Shown here piece by piece: positions 25,159 through 35,200 of a stretch of DNA of 64,000 bases. The notes below the pieces were generated by a model, which worked only from the letters and a program-made list of their open reading frames with translations, searched no databases and was not told the origin of the DNA. A program made the translations under genes and the position numbers. Source of the DNA: an uncultured Bacilli bacterium (lineage in GTDB: Bacteria; Bacillota_I; Bacilli_A; RF39; UBA660); NCBI GenBank assembly GCA_934167875.1, contig CAKPMC010000004.1, positions 1 to 64,000 of the forward strand, in the 5' to 3' direction. The first letter of the stretch is position 1. Every line of letters starts with the position of its first letter.

Positions 25159-26299
25159 AAAACTAAATTTATTAGTTATCATTTTCTTATTATTAAATCC
25201 TATATTAGATGTAACTAGTTTTTTAAACTTACCATTTAGTATTATCATAAGAAGTTTGTTTTTAGTTAGTATAGTATTATATTTATTTATAAATAAAAAG
25301 GAATTAAAACTATTAATACCATTATTAATATTTAGTATTATTAGTTTTATCTACCAATATTTCTATTTGAAATTTGGTTTAACTGAAACAGTATCATCAA
25401 TTTTTAAATTTTTATATTTACCAGTTTCAATATTATTTTTTAAAAACTATTCATTAGCTGCTGAAAAAAGTAAAATTGAAACTATTATTTTAATTACTTA
25501 TTTAGGAATCTATTTATTTTCATATCTTTTTAAAATAGGGGCTAATGCTTATTTACCTACCGATGGTAAAAGTGGTTTTAAAGGTTTATTTTCATCAATC
25601 AATGAATTTAGTGCTATCATAGTATGCTTACTTCCTATTGCGGTTAATTATTTGAGATCAAAGAAAAACTATAAAGTATTAATTATAATTCTTATTTGCA
25701 GTTCAATAGCTAGTCTATTAATAGGAACAAAGGTATTAATGGGTGGCATTATTTTTACTATCTTATATTTAATATGGAATGAAAAAAATTTTTTTCTAAG
25801 ACAAAGTAAAAAAATCAAAATAATGGTTATTTCCTTATTTGTTATTTTAATAACGATTAGTGGCTTTTTATTTACTAAAACTAGAACTTATAAAAATATG
25901 CAAGTTCAACAAGATTTCTTTAAAGTAGATAATATTTTTTCTCTTGAATTTATTAATAGGGTAATTTATAACGACAGATTAACATTTTTAGATGATAATT
26001 ATACTTACTATAAAAATCAAAATATAGATAAAAAATTATTAGGTATATCTATTAATAATAACGATATTAAAATGGTTGAAATAGATATCTTTGATATTTT
26101 ATTTAGATATGGTATAGTAGGTATTATATTATTTGTTAGCAGTATTATAACTATTAACTTTAAAGAAATAAAAGTTTATGATAAGATTTCAATGATACTA
26201 CTAGTTATTATTTCACTAACTTCTGGTCATGTTTTAATATATCCAGCTGTTAGTATCTATTTTTCACTAGCTGTAGCTAAAGATAAAGAAGGTGATTGA
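25151..26299 (+). CDS. O-antigen ligase / Wzy-like membrane protein
   Basis: This 382-residue protein has about ten membrane segments and a large outside loop late in the sequence (about 245-305). It contains GFKGLFSSINEFSAI and LIGTKVLMGG, a pattern usual in O-antigen ligase or Wzy polymerase families. It probably joins or polymerises lipid-linked repeat units outside the membrane. In a Gram-positive cell this points to a capsule- or wall-type glycan. The neighbours on both sides are transferases in the same operon, with overlaps of eight bases upstream and near-contact downstream. Confidence 0.75.
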   Translation: MNKKLNLLVIIFLLLNPILDVTSFLNLPFSIIIRSLFLVSIVLYLFINKKELKLLIPLLIFSIISFIYQYFYLKFGLTETVSSIFKFLYLPVSILFFKNYSLAAEKSKIETIILITYLGIYLFSYLFKIGANAYLPTDGKSGFKGLFSSINEFSAIIVCLLPIAVNYLRSKKNYKVLIIILICSSIASLLIGTKVLMGGIIFTILYLIWNEKNFFLRQSKKIKIMVISLFVILITISGFLFTKTRTYKNMQVQQDFFKVDNIFSLEFINRVIYNDRLTFLDDNYTYYKNQNIDKKLLGISINNNDIKMVEIDIFDILFRYGIVGIILFVSSIITINFKEIKVYDKISMILLVIISLTSGHVLIYPAVSIYFSLAVAKDKEGD

Positions 26300-26300
26300 C

Positions 26301-27173
26301 TTGAAAACAGGTTTAATAATTATTCATTATAATGACTATGAATCAGTAAAAAAACTAATAGATAATGTAAAAGATTATAAGGTATTGGATAAAATTATTA
26401 TTTATGATAATCACTCTAAAGAGGATATTATAAAAAAATTAAAGAAACTATCTTCTGGTAAAATAGAAGTAGTTGTTAATGATGAAAATAAAGGTTATGC
26501 TTATGCTATCAATGATGCCAGTAAATATTTAATTAATAAATTAGGAAAATGTAATATTATCATTTCAAATAGTGATATTATTATAGATAAAGAAGAAGAT
26601 ATAAAGGATTTGATTAAATTATTAAATAAAAAAGATGTTGGTTTAGTAGCACCAACTATTTTAGAAAAAGGTCATTTGAATAGAGGATGGAAAAATCCTG
26701 GGCCTATATTAGATAGTATGATGAATTTAATTTATGTACATCGCTTCTTTAGAAAAAAATATGTTTTTTATAAAGAAGAACACTATACTGGTGATACAAG
26801 CTATATCGATGTGGCCAGTGGTTGTTTCTTTTTAATGAAATCAGATATTTTAGAAAGTATTAACTATTTAGATGAAAATACTTTTCTATATTATGAAGAA
26901 AATATTCTAGCTAAAAAATTATTAAAAATTAATAAAAAAGAGCTACTAGCAAATAATATTATCGTTATTCATAATCATTCAGTATCTATTGACAAAAATA
27001 TCAATAAAATAAAAAAATTAAAACTACAAAAGAAAAGTCAGTATTATTTTCAAAAAACATATAACCATGCCAATTTATTTGAAAGATGTTTATTAAAAGC
27101 TAGTGCTTTTATTAGCAGAATAATTTTAGCAGTAGTTTATTTTATAAAAGATTTGATTAAAAGGTCACATTAA
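26301..27173 (+). CDS. GT2 family glycosyltransferase
   Basis: This 291-residue GT-A fold enzyme has KTGLIIIHYNDYESV at the start, NDENKGYAYAINDA, and the metal-binding region IIISNSDIII. The acceptor side holds SGCFFLMKSD and the YEEN motif, as in rhamnosyltransferase-like GT2 proteins. A C-terminal amphipathic or membrane segment (ISRIILAVVYFIKDL) attaches it to the membrane. TTG at 26301 follows AAGGTG at normal spacing. GTG at 26292 would put that site inside the gene. It likely adds a sugar to the lipid-linked repeat handled by the two preceding genes. Confidence 0.85.
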   Translation: MKTGLIIIHYNDYESVKKLIDNVKDYKVLDKIIIYDNHSKEDIIKKLKKLSSGKIEVVVNDENKGYAYAINDASKYLINKLGKCNIIISNSDIIIDKEEDIKDLIKLLNKKDVGLVAPTILEKGHLNRGWKNPGPILDSMMNLIYVHRFFRKKYVFYKEEHYTGDTSYIDVASGCFFLMKSDILESINYLDENTFLYYEENILAKKLLKINKKELLANNIIVIHNHSVSIDKNINKIKKLKLQKKSQYYFQKTYNHANLFERCLLKASAFISRIILAVVYFIKDLIKRSH

Positions 27174-27217
27174 GAATTAAAATTTATATATTTTTATAAA
27201 TTGAATAATATTTATAG

Positions 27218-27268
27218 AACCAATTTTAAATTTCCATTAGATAGATTTTTAAAATTGGTTTTTGTTTT
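27218..27268 (+). terminator. Intrinsic terminator, second copy of the repeated block
   Basis: AACCAATTTTAAA (27218-27230) pairs perfectly with TTTAAAATTGGTT (27248-27260), followed by TTTGTTTT. It ends the glycan operon and is nearly identical to the copy at 13385, including the loop. Confidence 0.8.
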
Positions 27269-27277
27269 GAATTCAAT

Positions 27278-27560
27278 ATGGAGAAAATCAAGAATTATTG
27301 GTACAATTCAGATAGAAAAAAGGTTAATGAATATAAGCATTTAATTATGCTTGATTTAGATCAAGATAACCTAGATAAAATATCGATAGGGGATGATAAA
27401 GAAGATAGCTTATGAAGATGGACTTGAACAAGGCACTGAACAAAGAAATATAGAAATAGCCAAAAATCTTATAAGTTTAGGTACAATTACATTAGAAGAT
27501 ATATCTAAAACTACAGGATTAAGTGTAGAAAAATTAACTAATTTAAGTAGCGCAAAATAA
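27278..27560 (+). pseudogene. Decayed mosaic copy of the PD-(D/E)XK transposase-family gene
   Basis: From the ATG at 27278 the sequence follows the 13510 gene with three changes, then is base-for-base identical over about 100 bases (27296-27397 against 13981-14082 region). The nuclease core is deleted, a further roughly 110-base internal stretch is missing after GGGGATGAT, and the frame shifts so that a TGA occurs at 27413. The other frame then encodes IAYEDGLEQGTEQRNIEIA and a C-terminus (TGLSVEKLTNLSSAK) clearly different from that of the 13510 protein. The copy is therefore both deleted and recombined from another family member. Confidence 0.85.
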
Positions 27561-27566
27561 AATTAT

Positions 27567-27595
27567 TCGACAAATTCTAATTTTTATCATATAAT
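27567..27595 (+). promoter_or_regulatory. Sigma-A promoter for glmS
   Basis: TCGACA at 27567-27572, a 17-base spacer and perfect TATAAT at 27590-27595 place the transcript start about 30 bases before the ribozyme cleavage site. Confidence 0.75.
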
Positions 27596-27633
27596 GTAGT
27601 AAAGCTTTATCATAGAAAGGATAAGATAAAGTT

Positions 27634-27750
27634 AGCGCCAGGTCCTAAGTGATGACGAGGATAGTAATTATCGAAATACTCGGCGGATGTTACTACGTAA
27701 TAATGGAAACGTTAGAATTATTGAAAAAACAAAATCAATATTGTAACAAA
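27634..27750 (+). ncRNA. glmS ribozyme: glmS ribozyme (glucosamine-6-phosphate-activated riboswitch)
   Basis: The conserved core is present in order: AGCGCC with the cleavage site between A27634 and G27635, GACGAGG (27654-27660), ATCGAA (27670-27675) and CGGCGGATG (27681-27689), followed by the P3-like pair around CGTAATAATGGAAACG. The RNA lies directly upstream of glmS. In known cases glucosamine-6-phosphate acts as cofactor for self-cleavage and the 5'-OH mRNA is then degraded, so the enzyme is shut off by its product. The 3' end given is approximate. Confidence 0.95.
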
Positions 27751-27758
27751 TAATAATT

Positions 27759-27781
27759 CTCCATATTTTTTTGTATGGAGG
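27759..27781 (+). promoter_or_regulatory. Hairpin covering the glmS ribosome-binding site
   Basis: CTCCATA (27759-27765) pairs perfectly with TATGGAG (27774-27780). The second arm contains most of the GGAGG used by glmS. The T-rich loop could not end transcription here. It may lower translation unless the leader is remodelled. Confidence 0.5.
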
Positions 27782-27789
27782 ATTTTTAT

Positions 27790-29568
27790 ATGTGTGGAAT
27801 TATTGGATACATAGGAAAAGATAAATGTATTCCTAATATTATTAGTGGTTTAGAGTCTCTTGAATATAGAGGCTATGACAGTAGTGGTATTGCCTATATG
27901 TTAAATGATAAGATAAAAATAGAAAAAGAAGTAGGCAAAATAGAAAATTTAAAAAAGATAATTAATATTGATGAAGAAAGCTATCTAGGAATTGGTCATA
28001 CTAGATGGGCTACTCATGGAAAACCATGTAAAGTAAATAGTCATCCACATCAAAGTGGTAAAGTAACACTTGTCCATAATGGTATTATTGAAAATTATGA
28101 AGAATTAAAAAAGAAATTAAAAGATTATAATTATATTAGTGAAACCGATAGCGAAGTTGTTGCAGCCTTAATTGATTATCTTTATAAACAAGAAAAAGAT
28201 ATGATAAAGGTATTAAATAACTTGAAAGATTATTTAATAGGTAGTTATGCTTTAGGTATATTAATAGAAAATGATGATAAATTATATGCTATTCGTAAAA
28301 ATAGTCCTTTAATTATAGGTGTAAGTGAAAATGGTAATTTTATAGCTAGTGATGTACCTGCTATATTAAAATATACTAATAAGTATTATTTATTAGATAA
28401 CGATGAATATGTTATTTTAGAAAAGGATAAAGTAACTATCTATAATAATGGTAAGATAGTAAAAAAAGAATTACTTACTTTTGAAGGCAGCATGGACAGT
28501 GCTATGAAAAATGGCTATGACCACTTTATGTTAAAAGAAATTTATGAGCAAAAGGAAGTAATTACAAAAACAATAAAAAAATATTTAGATATTAATAACT
28601 TAAATGAGTTATTAAACGGTCTAGAAGATTATACTGGTATTGATATTATAGGTTGTGGTAGTAGTTATCATGTTGGTTTAGCTAGTAAAAGTTTAATTAC
28701 TAAATATGGAAAAATACCAGTAAATGTAGAAATAGCATCAGAATATCGCTATACAGAACATTTTTATACTAAAAATCATTTAGTTATTTTAATCAGTCAA
28801 TCTGGTGAGACAGCTGATAGTTTAGCTGTTTTAAGACAAGTAAAAGAGAAGAATATTGCTACTTTAGCTATCGTAAATGTAGTGGGTTCATCTATTGCTA
28901 GAGAATCAGATAAAGTAATATATACCAAAGCTGGTCCAGAAATATCAGTAGCTACAACTAAAGCTTACTCTTGTCAATTTATTATTTTATCTTTAATAGC
29001 CTTCTACTTAGGTCTAAAAAACAATTTACTAAAAGAAGAAGATATAAAAGTATATTATGATTTAGAAAAAGAAATAGCTAAGATTTTAGAAGTTACTAGC
29101 GACACCGAAGAAGTAGCTAACATGATTCATGATAAAAAAGATATTTTCTATTTAGGAAGAAAAATTGATTATAGTTTGTGTATGGAAGCATCTCTTAAAT
29201 TAAAAGAAATAAGTTATTTGCATAGTGAAGCTTATGCTGCTGGTGAATTAAAACATGGTACTATTAGTTTAATTGAAGAAAATACACCAGTAATTAGTAT
29301 TATTACCGATGACTCTATTGCTTTAAAAACACTTAGTAATGTAAAAGAAGTATGTGCTAGGGGTGCTATGAGTATTATTATTAGTAATCAAAAAATAGAA
29401 GATAAAAATGTTTATCAAAAATTAATATTAGTATCTAAAGTATCAGAATTTATTGAACCACTTTTAGTAATAATTAAGTGTCAATTAATTGCTTACTATG
29501 TAGCTAAAATGAATGGTTGTGATATTGATAAACCAAGAAACTTAGCTAAAAGTGTAACTGTTGAATAA
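27790..29568 (+). CDS. glmS: Glutamine--fructose-6-phosphate aminotransferase (isomerizing)
   Basis: GlmS makes glucosamine-6-phosphate from fructose-6-phosphate and glutamine, the first step to UDP-GlcNAc for peptidoglycan and glycans. The start is fixed at 27790 because the amidotransferase nucleophile must be the Cys after Met (MCGIIGYIG). An in-frame ATG at 27775 lies inside the ribosome-binding site and is rejected. The glutaminase domain has GHTRWATHGKP and VHNGIIENY. Two SIS domains follow (GCGSSYHVGLASK, ISQSGETADSLAVLRQVK), and the C-terminus is DKPRNLAKSVTVE. At 592 residues it is full length. It is controlled by the glmS ribozyme upstream. Confidence 0.98.
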   Translation: MCGIIGYIGKDKCIPNIISGLESLEYRGYDSSGIAYMLNDKIKIEKEVGKIENLKKIINIDEESYLGIGHTRWATHGKPCKVNSHPHQSGKVTLVHNGIIENYEELKKKLKDYNYISETDSEVVAALIDYLYKQEKDMIKVLNNLKDYLIGSYALGILIENDDKLYAIRKNSPLIIGVSENGNFIASDVPAILKYTNKYYLLDNDEYVILEKDKVTIYNNGKIVKKELLTFEGSMDSAMKNGYDHFMLKEIYEQKEVITKTIKKYLDINNLNELLNGLEDYTGIDIIGCGSSYHVGLASKSLITKYGKIPVNVEIASEYRYTEHFYTKNHLVILISQSGETADSLAVLRQVKEKNIATLAIVNVVGSSIARESDKVIYTKAGPEISVATTKAYSCQFIILSLIAFYLGLKNNLLKEEDIKVYYDLEKEIAKILEVTSDTEEVANMIHDKKDIFYLGRKIDYSLCMEASLKLKEISYLHSEAYAAGELKHGTISLIEENTPVISIITDDSIALKTLSNVKEVCARGAMSIIISNQKIEDKNVYQKLILVSKVSEFIEPLLVIIKCQLIAYYVAKMNGCDIDKPRNLAKSVTVE

Positions 29569-29758
29569 AATTTATAGAATCAATAACCATATATATATTA
29601 TTATATTATTAATAATAAAAATTAGATTAAAACAGCCATGATTAGATGACATAAAAAGAGTGTATGATAAAGTAAATAATCTAAATATTTGATAACCATT
29701 TTAAAATTTTATGAATTGTTAATAAATAAAAAACAATTAAATACTATAGAAGTAGGTA

Positions 29759-29798
29759 AAAAAACGTCATATTTCTTGAGATATGTCGTTTTTTGTTT
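29759..29798 (+). terminator. Intrinsic terminator in the glmS / ABC exporter gap
   Basis: AAAAAACG-T-CATAT and ATATG-T-CGTTTTTT form a 13-bp stem with one T-T mismatch and a T-rich tail. The preceding 29569-29758 stretch is AT-rich and I see no gene in it. Confidence 0.8.
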
Positions 29799-29849
29799 TA
29801 TACTTATTATAGCTATTCATTAGAAGTAAAAAATAGAAAGAGTGATAAT

Positions 29850-30602
29850 ATGAGTAAAAAAAGTAAGCAAACATCTACTATTGCAATTAAAGTAGAACAT
29901 GTGTCTAAACAATTTAAATTGTTTTATGATAAACACTATACACTAAAAGAAAAACTTGTTTTTTGGAAAAGTAAAAAATCTGAATTACATAAAGTATTAA
30001 ATGATATTAACTTAGAAATAGAAAAAGGTGAGTCTGTCGCTTTAATAGGCGTTAATGGTAGTGGAAAAAGTACACTCTTAAAATTAATGACTAAAATTAT
30101 ATATCCAACATCAGGAGAAATTCAAATAAATGGTAAATTAACATCACTGTTAGAACTAGGAGCCGGTTTTCATCCTGATTTTACAGGTAGAGAAAATATT
30201 TATTTTAATGCCTCTATTTTTGGATTAACTGCCAAAGATATAGATTCAAGAATTAGAGAAATAATAGATTTTTCAGAATTAGGTGATTTAATAGATAGTC
30301 CTGTTAGAACATATTCATCCGGCCAATATATGAGGCTTGCATTTTCAGTAGCAATTAATGTTGATGCTGAAATACTATTAATAGATGAAATTTTAGCCGT
30401 TGGCGATCAACACTTCCAAGATAAATGCTTTAATAAACTAATGGAGTTAAAGAATAGTGGAAAAACTATAGTCATAGTAAGCCATAGCCTAGGATCAATT
30501 CAAAGATTTTGTGATAGGGCAGTATGGTTGAATAATGGTAGAGTTCAAATGGATGGAGAAATAGATAAAGTAATTTCAGAATATTTAAAGGTGTGTGGAT
30601 AG
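29850..30602 (+). CDS. Polysaccharide/teichoic acid ABC exporter, ATP-binding subunit (Wzt/TagH-like)
   Basis: This 250-residue ATPase has Walker A GVNGSGKSTLLKL, the family's LELGAGFHPDFTGRENIYFNA region, signature YSSGQYMRLAFSVA and Walker B LLIDEILAVGD. It powers export of lipid-linked polysaccharide with the membrane subunit that follows. The protein ends after the nucleotide-binding domain and lacks the carbohydrate-binding C-terminal extension of some Wzt proteins. An upstream in-frame start would overlap the terminator. ATG 29850 with GAAAGAGTG is preferred. It heads the large glycan locus. Confidence 0.93.
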   Translation: MSKKSKQTSTIAIKVEHVSKQFKLFYDKHYTLKEKLVFWKSKKSELHKVLNDINLEIEKGESVALIGVNGSGKSTLLKLMTKIIYPTSGEIQINGKLTSLLELGAGFHPDFTGRENIYFNASIFGLTAKDIDSRIREIIDFSELGDLIDSPVRTYSSGQYMRLAFSVAINVDAEILLIDEILAVGDQHFQDKCFNKLMELKNSGKTIVIVSHSLGSIQRFCDRAVWLNNGRVQMDGEIDKVISEYLKVCG

Positions 30603-30603
30603 T

Positions 30604-31383
30604 ATGAAAAATTTAATAAATAATTTATATAATTATCGCCAATTATTAAAAAGTAATGTAAAAAAAGAAATAAGAGGTAAGTACAAAGGATCATTTCTTG
30701 GAGTTTTATGGTCATTTGTAAACCCATTGCTGACAACCTTAGTTTATGCAATTGTATTTCCAATAATATTGAAAAATCCAGAACCACATTACGTTACTTT
30801 TATTGTAATTGGTATTCTTCCATGGACATATTTTACAACAGTAATTATGCAAGGAACAACAACGGTATTAATGAATGCAGGAATCATAAAAAAAGTGTAT
30901 TTTCCAAGGGAAATATTACCAATCTCGATAAATTTTAGTGGATTAGTAAATTTCTTGATTTCATGTTTAATAATATTTATATTTTTAATTTGCAGTGGTA
31001 TAGGATTTAGCTGGTATATATTATTTTTACCACTAATAGTAATAACACAATTCATTCTACAACAAGGAATAATTTTTATTACAAGTGCTATTAATGTATA
31101 TATTAGGGATGCAGAATATATTATAAATTTCATAATTAGTATGTTATTTTATGCAACACCAATTTTATACTCATCAGAATTATTTATTAATAGTTCATTA
31201 GAGTGGATAATGTATTTAAACCCAATGGCTACAATTATTAACTGCTATAGAGATATCCTATTTTATCAATCAATACCACATATAAAGTCACTATTAGTAG
31301 TATTAATAGGAAGTTGTATTCTATGTTTCATTGGACTAAAAGTATTTAAAAAATTAGAAAAAGGTTTTGCAGAAGAAGTATAG
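30604..31383 (+). CDS. Polysaccharide/teichoic acid ABC exporter, membrane subunit (Wzm/TagG-like)
   Basis: This 259-residue ABC-2 type permease has six membrane segments. It begins with the amphipathic YRQLLKSNVKKEIRGKYKGS and FLGVLWSFVNPLL of the TagG/Wzm family, and contains FPREILPIS and INVYIRDAEYIINF. It forms the channel for the finished glycan on its lipid carrier. The ATG is one base after the ATPase stop codon and uses AAGGTG within that gene. The GTG at 30595 is less likely. This pair shows the locus uses the ABC-dependent export route. Confidence 0.92.
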   Translation: MKNLINNLYNYRQLLKSNVKKEIRGKYKGSFLGVLWSFVNPLLTTLVYAIVFPIILKNPEPHYVTFIVIGILPWTYFTTVIMQGTTTVLMNAGIIKKVYFPREILPISINFSGLVNFLISCLIIFIFLICSGIGFSWYILFLPLIVITQFILQQGIIFITSAINVYIRDAEYIINFIISMLFYATPILYSSELFINSSLEWIMYLNPMATIINCYRDILFYQSIPHIKSLLVVLIGSCILCFIGLKVFKKLEKGFAEEV

Positions 31384-31398
31384 AAAGCAGGTGTTTGA

Positions 31399-32238
31399 AT
31401 GTTATGCTTTATTATTTTACATTATAAGAACATAAGTGAAACGATAGAATGCTTAAAAATGTTAAAAAAAATTATTAATAATAATGAAGCATCTATTGTA
31501 GTTGTTGATAATAACACATTAAATGCAGAAGAAGTTTTGAAAATAAAAAAATACACAAATGATATTTTAATACTCGATAAAAATTATGGATTTGCAAAAG
31601 GAAATAATAAAGGAATAGAGTATGCTAGGAAAAAATATAATCCTAATTTTTACTGCGTTATTAATAATGATGTATTTATTGAACAAAAAGACTTCATTGA
31701 CAAAGTTAAAAAGATTTATGAAAAATATAAATTTGATATGTTAGGGCCAAAAATAGATTCTCCAACTGGCGAATCAGTCAATCCGTTCCCTGTATTCAAA
31801 GATAAGAAAACAATAGAATCGGAAATAAAAAAATGTAGAAAACTAATTAAAATTTATAATTCTTCGGTATTAACTAGTTTACTAAATTTATACATGAAAA
31901 TAAAAAGAATATTTAAAAGAAATATAATCAAGCCTAAAAATGGTGATAAAACATTACAAAATGTTGCTTTACATGGATGCGCTATAATTTTTTCAAAAAA
32001 GTATATTGAAAAATATGATGAGGGATTTTATAATGAAACGTTTTTATTTCATGAAGAAGAATTTTTGTATCAACGAATATTAAAAGATAATTTAATTAGC
32101 ATCTATGAGCCAACATTGCATGTCTTTCATAAAGAGGGTTCAAGTATTAAAAATAATTATAAAAAAATTAGAAAAAGTAAATTTTTTAGAGAAAAAGAAA
32201 GACTAAAATCTTTATTATTATTATCAAAACAGATGTAG
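31399..32238 (+). CDS. GT2 family glycosyltransferase
   Basis: This 279-residue protein begins with LCFIILHYKNISETIECL and has the nucleotide-sugar-binding VVVDNNTLN, the NYGFAKGNNKGIEYA helix and the DxD-like INNDVFI. The acceptor side contains VALHGCAIIFSKKYIEKYDEG and FLFHEEEFLYQRI. This is the rhamnosyltransferase-like pattern also seen at 26301. It probably adds a sugar to the lipid-linked precursor on the cytoplasmic side before export by the two genes upstream. Confidence 0.88.
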   Translation: MLCFIILHYKNISETIECLKMLKKIINNNEASIVVVDNNTLNAEEVLKIKKYTNDILILDKNYGFAKGNNKGIEYARKKYNPNFYCVINNDVFIEQKDFIDKVKKIYEKYKFDMLGPKIDSPTGESVNPFPVFKDKKTIESEIKKCRKLIKIYNSSVLTSLLNLYMKIKRIFKRNIIKPKNGDKTLQNVALHGCAIIFSKKYIEKYDEGFYNETFLFHEEEFLYQRILKDNLISIYEPTLHVFHKEGSSIKNNYKKIRKSKFFREKERLKSLLLLSKQM

Positions 32239-32249
32239 GGGGAAAATAT

Positions 32250-35200
32250 ATGGAAAAAATAATTGTTAAGAAAATAGAAGTAGAAAAAAATGACATAAGA
32301 ATAGACTACAAAGTAACAGAAGGATTAAAAAAATATTTTAATTTAGAAAATAAATTTCACGTTCATTACTATGAAGATATATCAGCTGTTCCAGAAGAAG
32401 TTGCTGTAATTCCATTTGTATCTAATGTATTACCAATAATATGGTTAACAAATTCAGAATTAGTAATAGATAGTCTAGAGGAAAAGTATGCAAATTCTCT
32501 AGATAAAACAAGAATAGCATTTAACAAAATGTATAAAACAGATATTTTTAAAGGCAAAGTGACGGTTAAAAAGAAAAAAAGAATAAAACCATTAGATACA
32601 GAAGAAAATATTTCTGTATTTTATAGTGGAGGTGTAGATTCAACATCATCTTTAGTAAGTTGCCTAGAAAATAAGAAAAGACCATTGCTAATTACAATTT
32701 GGGGTACTGATGTATGGGATAATAACATAGAGGGATTTGAGTCTTTAAAGAAGAATGCAGAGGATTGTGGAAAAAAATATAATTTAAAAAATATGTTTAT
32801 AAAAACCAATTTTAGAAAATTTATTTATGAACATGAGTTAACAAAGGATCTTTTAACAGGAAAAATTAATGATAGTTGGTGGCGTGGAATCCAACACGGT
32901 ATTGGTTTAATAGGACATGTTGCACCATATGCATATACAAAAAATATAAAACTCCACTATATTCCAGCAACATTAAATAGTAAGAATATTGGTTCAACTT
33001 GTGGTTCATTTCCAACAATAGATGAAAGTGTAAAATATATGAATTGTTCTATATGCCACGAAGGATATGAGTTGGACAGATTAGATAAAGTAAATCATAT
33101 AACTAGCTATTTTGAAAAGCAAAATGAAACTTTTCCACTAAGAGTTTGTTACATGGATAAAGGAAGTAAACTTAATTGTTGTCAATGTGAAAAATGTTAT
33201 CTGACAATTATGGAATTAATTTCATTAAAAAAAGATCCAAATAAATGGGGATTTACAGTAAATAAAGAAACAATGAATGATATTCCAAAATATTTATATG
33301 AAAAAGCCTCAGATAGTCCAATAAATGTAGAAATATGGAATAGAATAAAACAAGAAATGGATAAAAACAAAAAAGTATTAGGAAAACACAAAGAATTAGA
33401 TTGGATATACAAGTACACACCGGAGCAGGCTTATATAATTAGATTGCCAAAATTATCAGTAATAGTTCCAGTTTATAATACTGGCAAATATTTGGAAAAG
33501 TGCTTAGATTCATTGCTTTCACAAGATTATCAAAATTTAGAAATTATCGTTGTAGAAGATTGCTCAACAGATAATAGTAGAGAGGTATTAAAAAAATATA
33601 ATAAAGAAAATAAGATAAAAATATTCTATAACGCAAAAAATAGTGGCTTATCTTTCACAAGAAATACAGGATTAAAATATGCTACAGGTAAGTACATAGG
33701 TTATATTGATTCAGACGATTATGTTGACAATAACTATTACAGCACTATGATGTCAAAGGTAATAAACGATAATGCCGATGTAGTAGTCTGTGATATGAAA
33801 ACAGTCTATGAAAATGAAAATAATAGAGAAGTTATTAACAGATGCTATGACATTGAACAAGACAAACTAGGATTTGTAAACACTGGTCTAGCAGCGTCAG
33901 CATGTAACAAAGTTTTTAAAAGAGAGTTGATAGAAAAATACGAATTTTCTGTTGGAAAAGTTAATGAGGATTTGGCTGTGGTTTTACCAGCAATTATAAA
34001 TGCGAATAGAGTATCATATGCAGATGGTATTTACTATTATTATATTCAAAGAAATAATTCAATTCAAAATTCAAGGTTTTCAGATAAAAAATTTGATATA
34101 TTCTATGGAGTCGATTTAACTTTAAAGAGAATAGAAAACTGTGAAAACTATGATAAGATATCACAAGCTATAATTTATAATCAAATTATTGTTTTACTTA
34201 TTTATATAATTCCTAAAGAAAAAAATATATCTAGAAGATATCATATCTTAAAGAAATTTAATAAATTATCACAAAAATATGAAATTAGAAGAAATATATA
34301 TTTATGGAGATTCTTAGAGCAATGTGGTAAAAAACACAGAATCTATTATAAAGCATTATTTAAATTAAATTGTCAAAAATTATATTTATTTTCGAATTTA
34401 CTTATTTCAAATTATGATTTAGCTAAAAATATAAAATCAAAAAAAACTGTAATTAAAGATGTTAACAAAAATGATTTAATAAAAATGGCTAAAAAACAAA
34501 ATAAACTTAAGGTACAAGATATAAAAATATCAGTTGTAATTCCTAATTACAACTATGAAAGATTTCTATATCAAAGACTATATTCTATCTTGTATCAAAA
34601 GGTAAAGATTCATGAAATTATTATCTTAGATGATTGTTCTAAAGATAATAGTAGGAATTTAATTGATGATATAGTTGATACATTATCACCTTATATAAAC
34701 ATAAAGAAAATCTATAATGATACGAATTCTGGATCTGCTTTTAAACAATGGCATAAAGGTTTTAATATTACGGAAGGTGATTATGTATGGATTGCTGAAG
34801 CTGATGATTATTGTACAAATAAATTTTTAAAGACAGTAATTATGCCAATTAAAAGCAATAATAATATAGCAATTAGCTATAGTGATACCGCTTTTATTAA
34901 CGCAGAAGGAAATATAATTTTAAAAAGCATCAAGCCAGAAATAGACATACAAAAAACAGGGCATTGGGATAAATCATACATTAATAGTGGTATAGATGAA
35001 ATAAAAAATTATTCTTATTTAAATTGTACAATTGCAAATGTATCATCATGTCTAATAAAAAAAGGCGATTATAGCAAATTTTTAAAAGAATCTGGTAATT
35101 ATAAACAAGCAGGAGATTGGCTATTTTATATTAATGTTATTAAAAATGGTAATATAGCGTATAGTAATAAAGTATACAATTATTATAGAGTTCATGGTAA

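Noticed and set aside
27775..27789. Upstream ATG as glmS start
   Set aside because: It lies in the Shine-Dalgarno and would remove the N-terminal Cys required by the amidotransferase.
29569..29758. Possible small gene between glmS and the terminator
   Set aside because: All frames are short and interrupted, and no ribosome-binding site or RNA motif was recognised.
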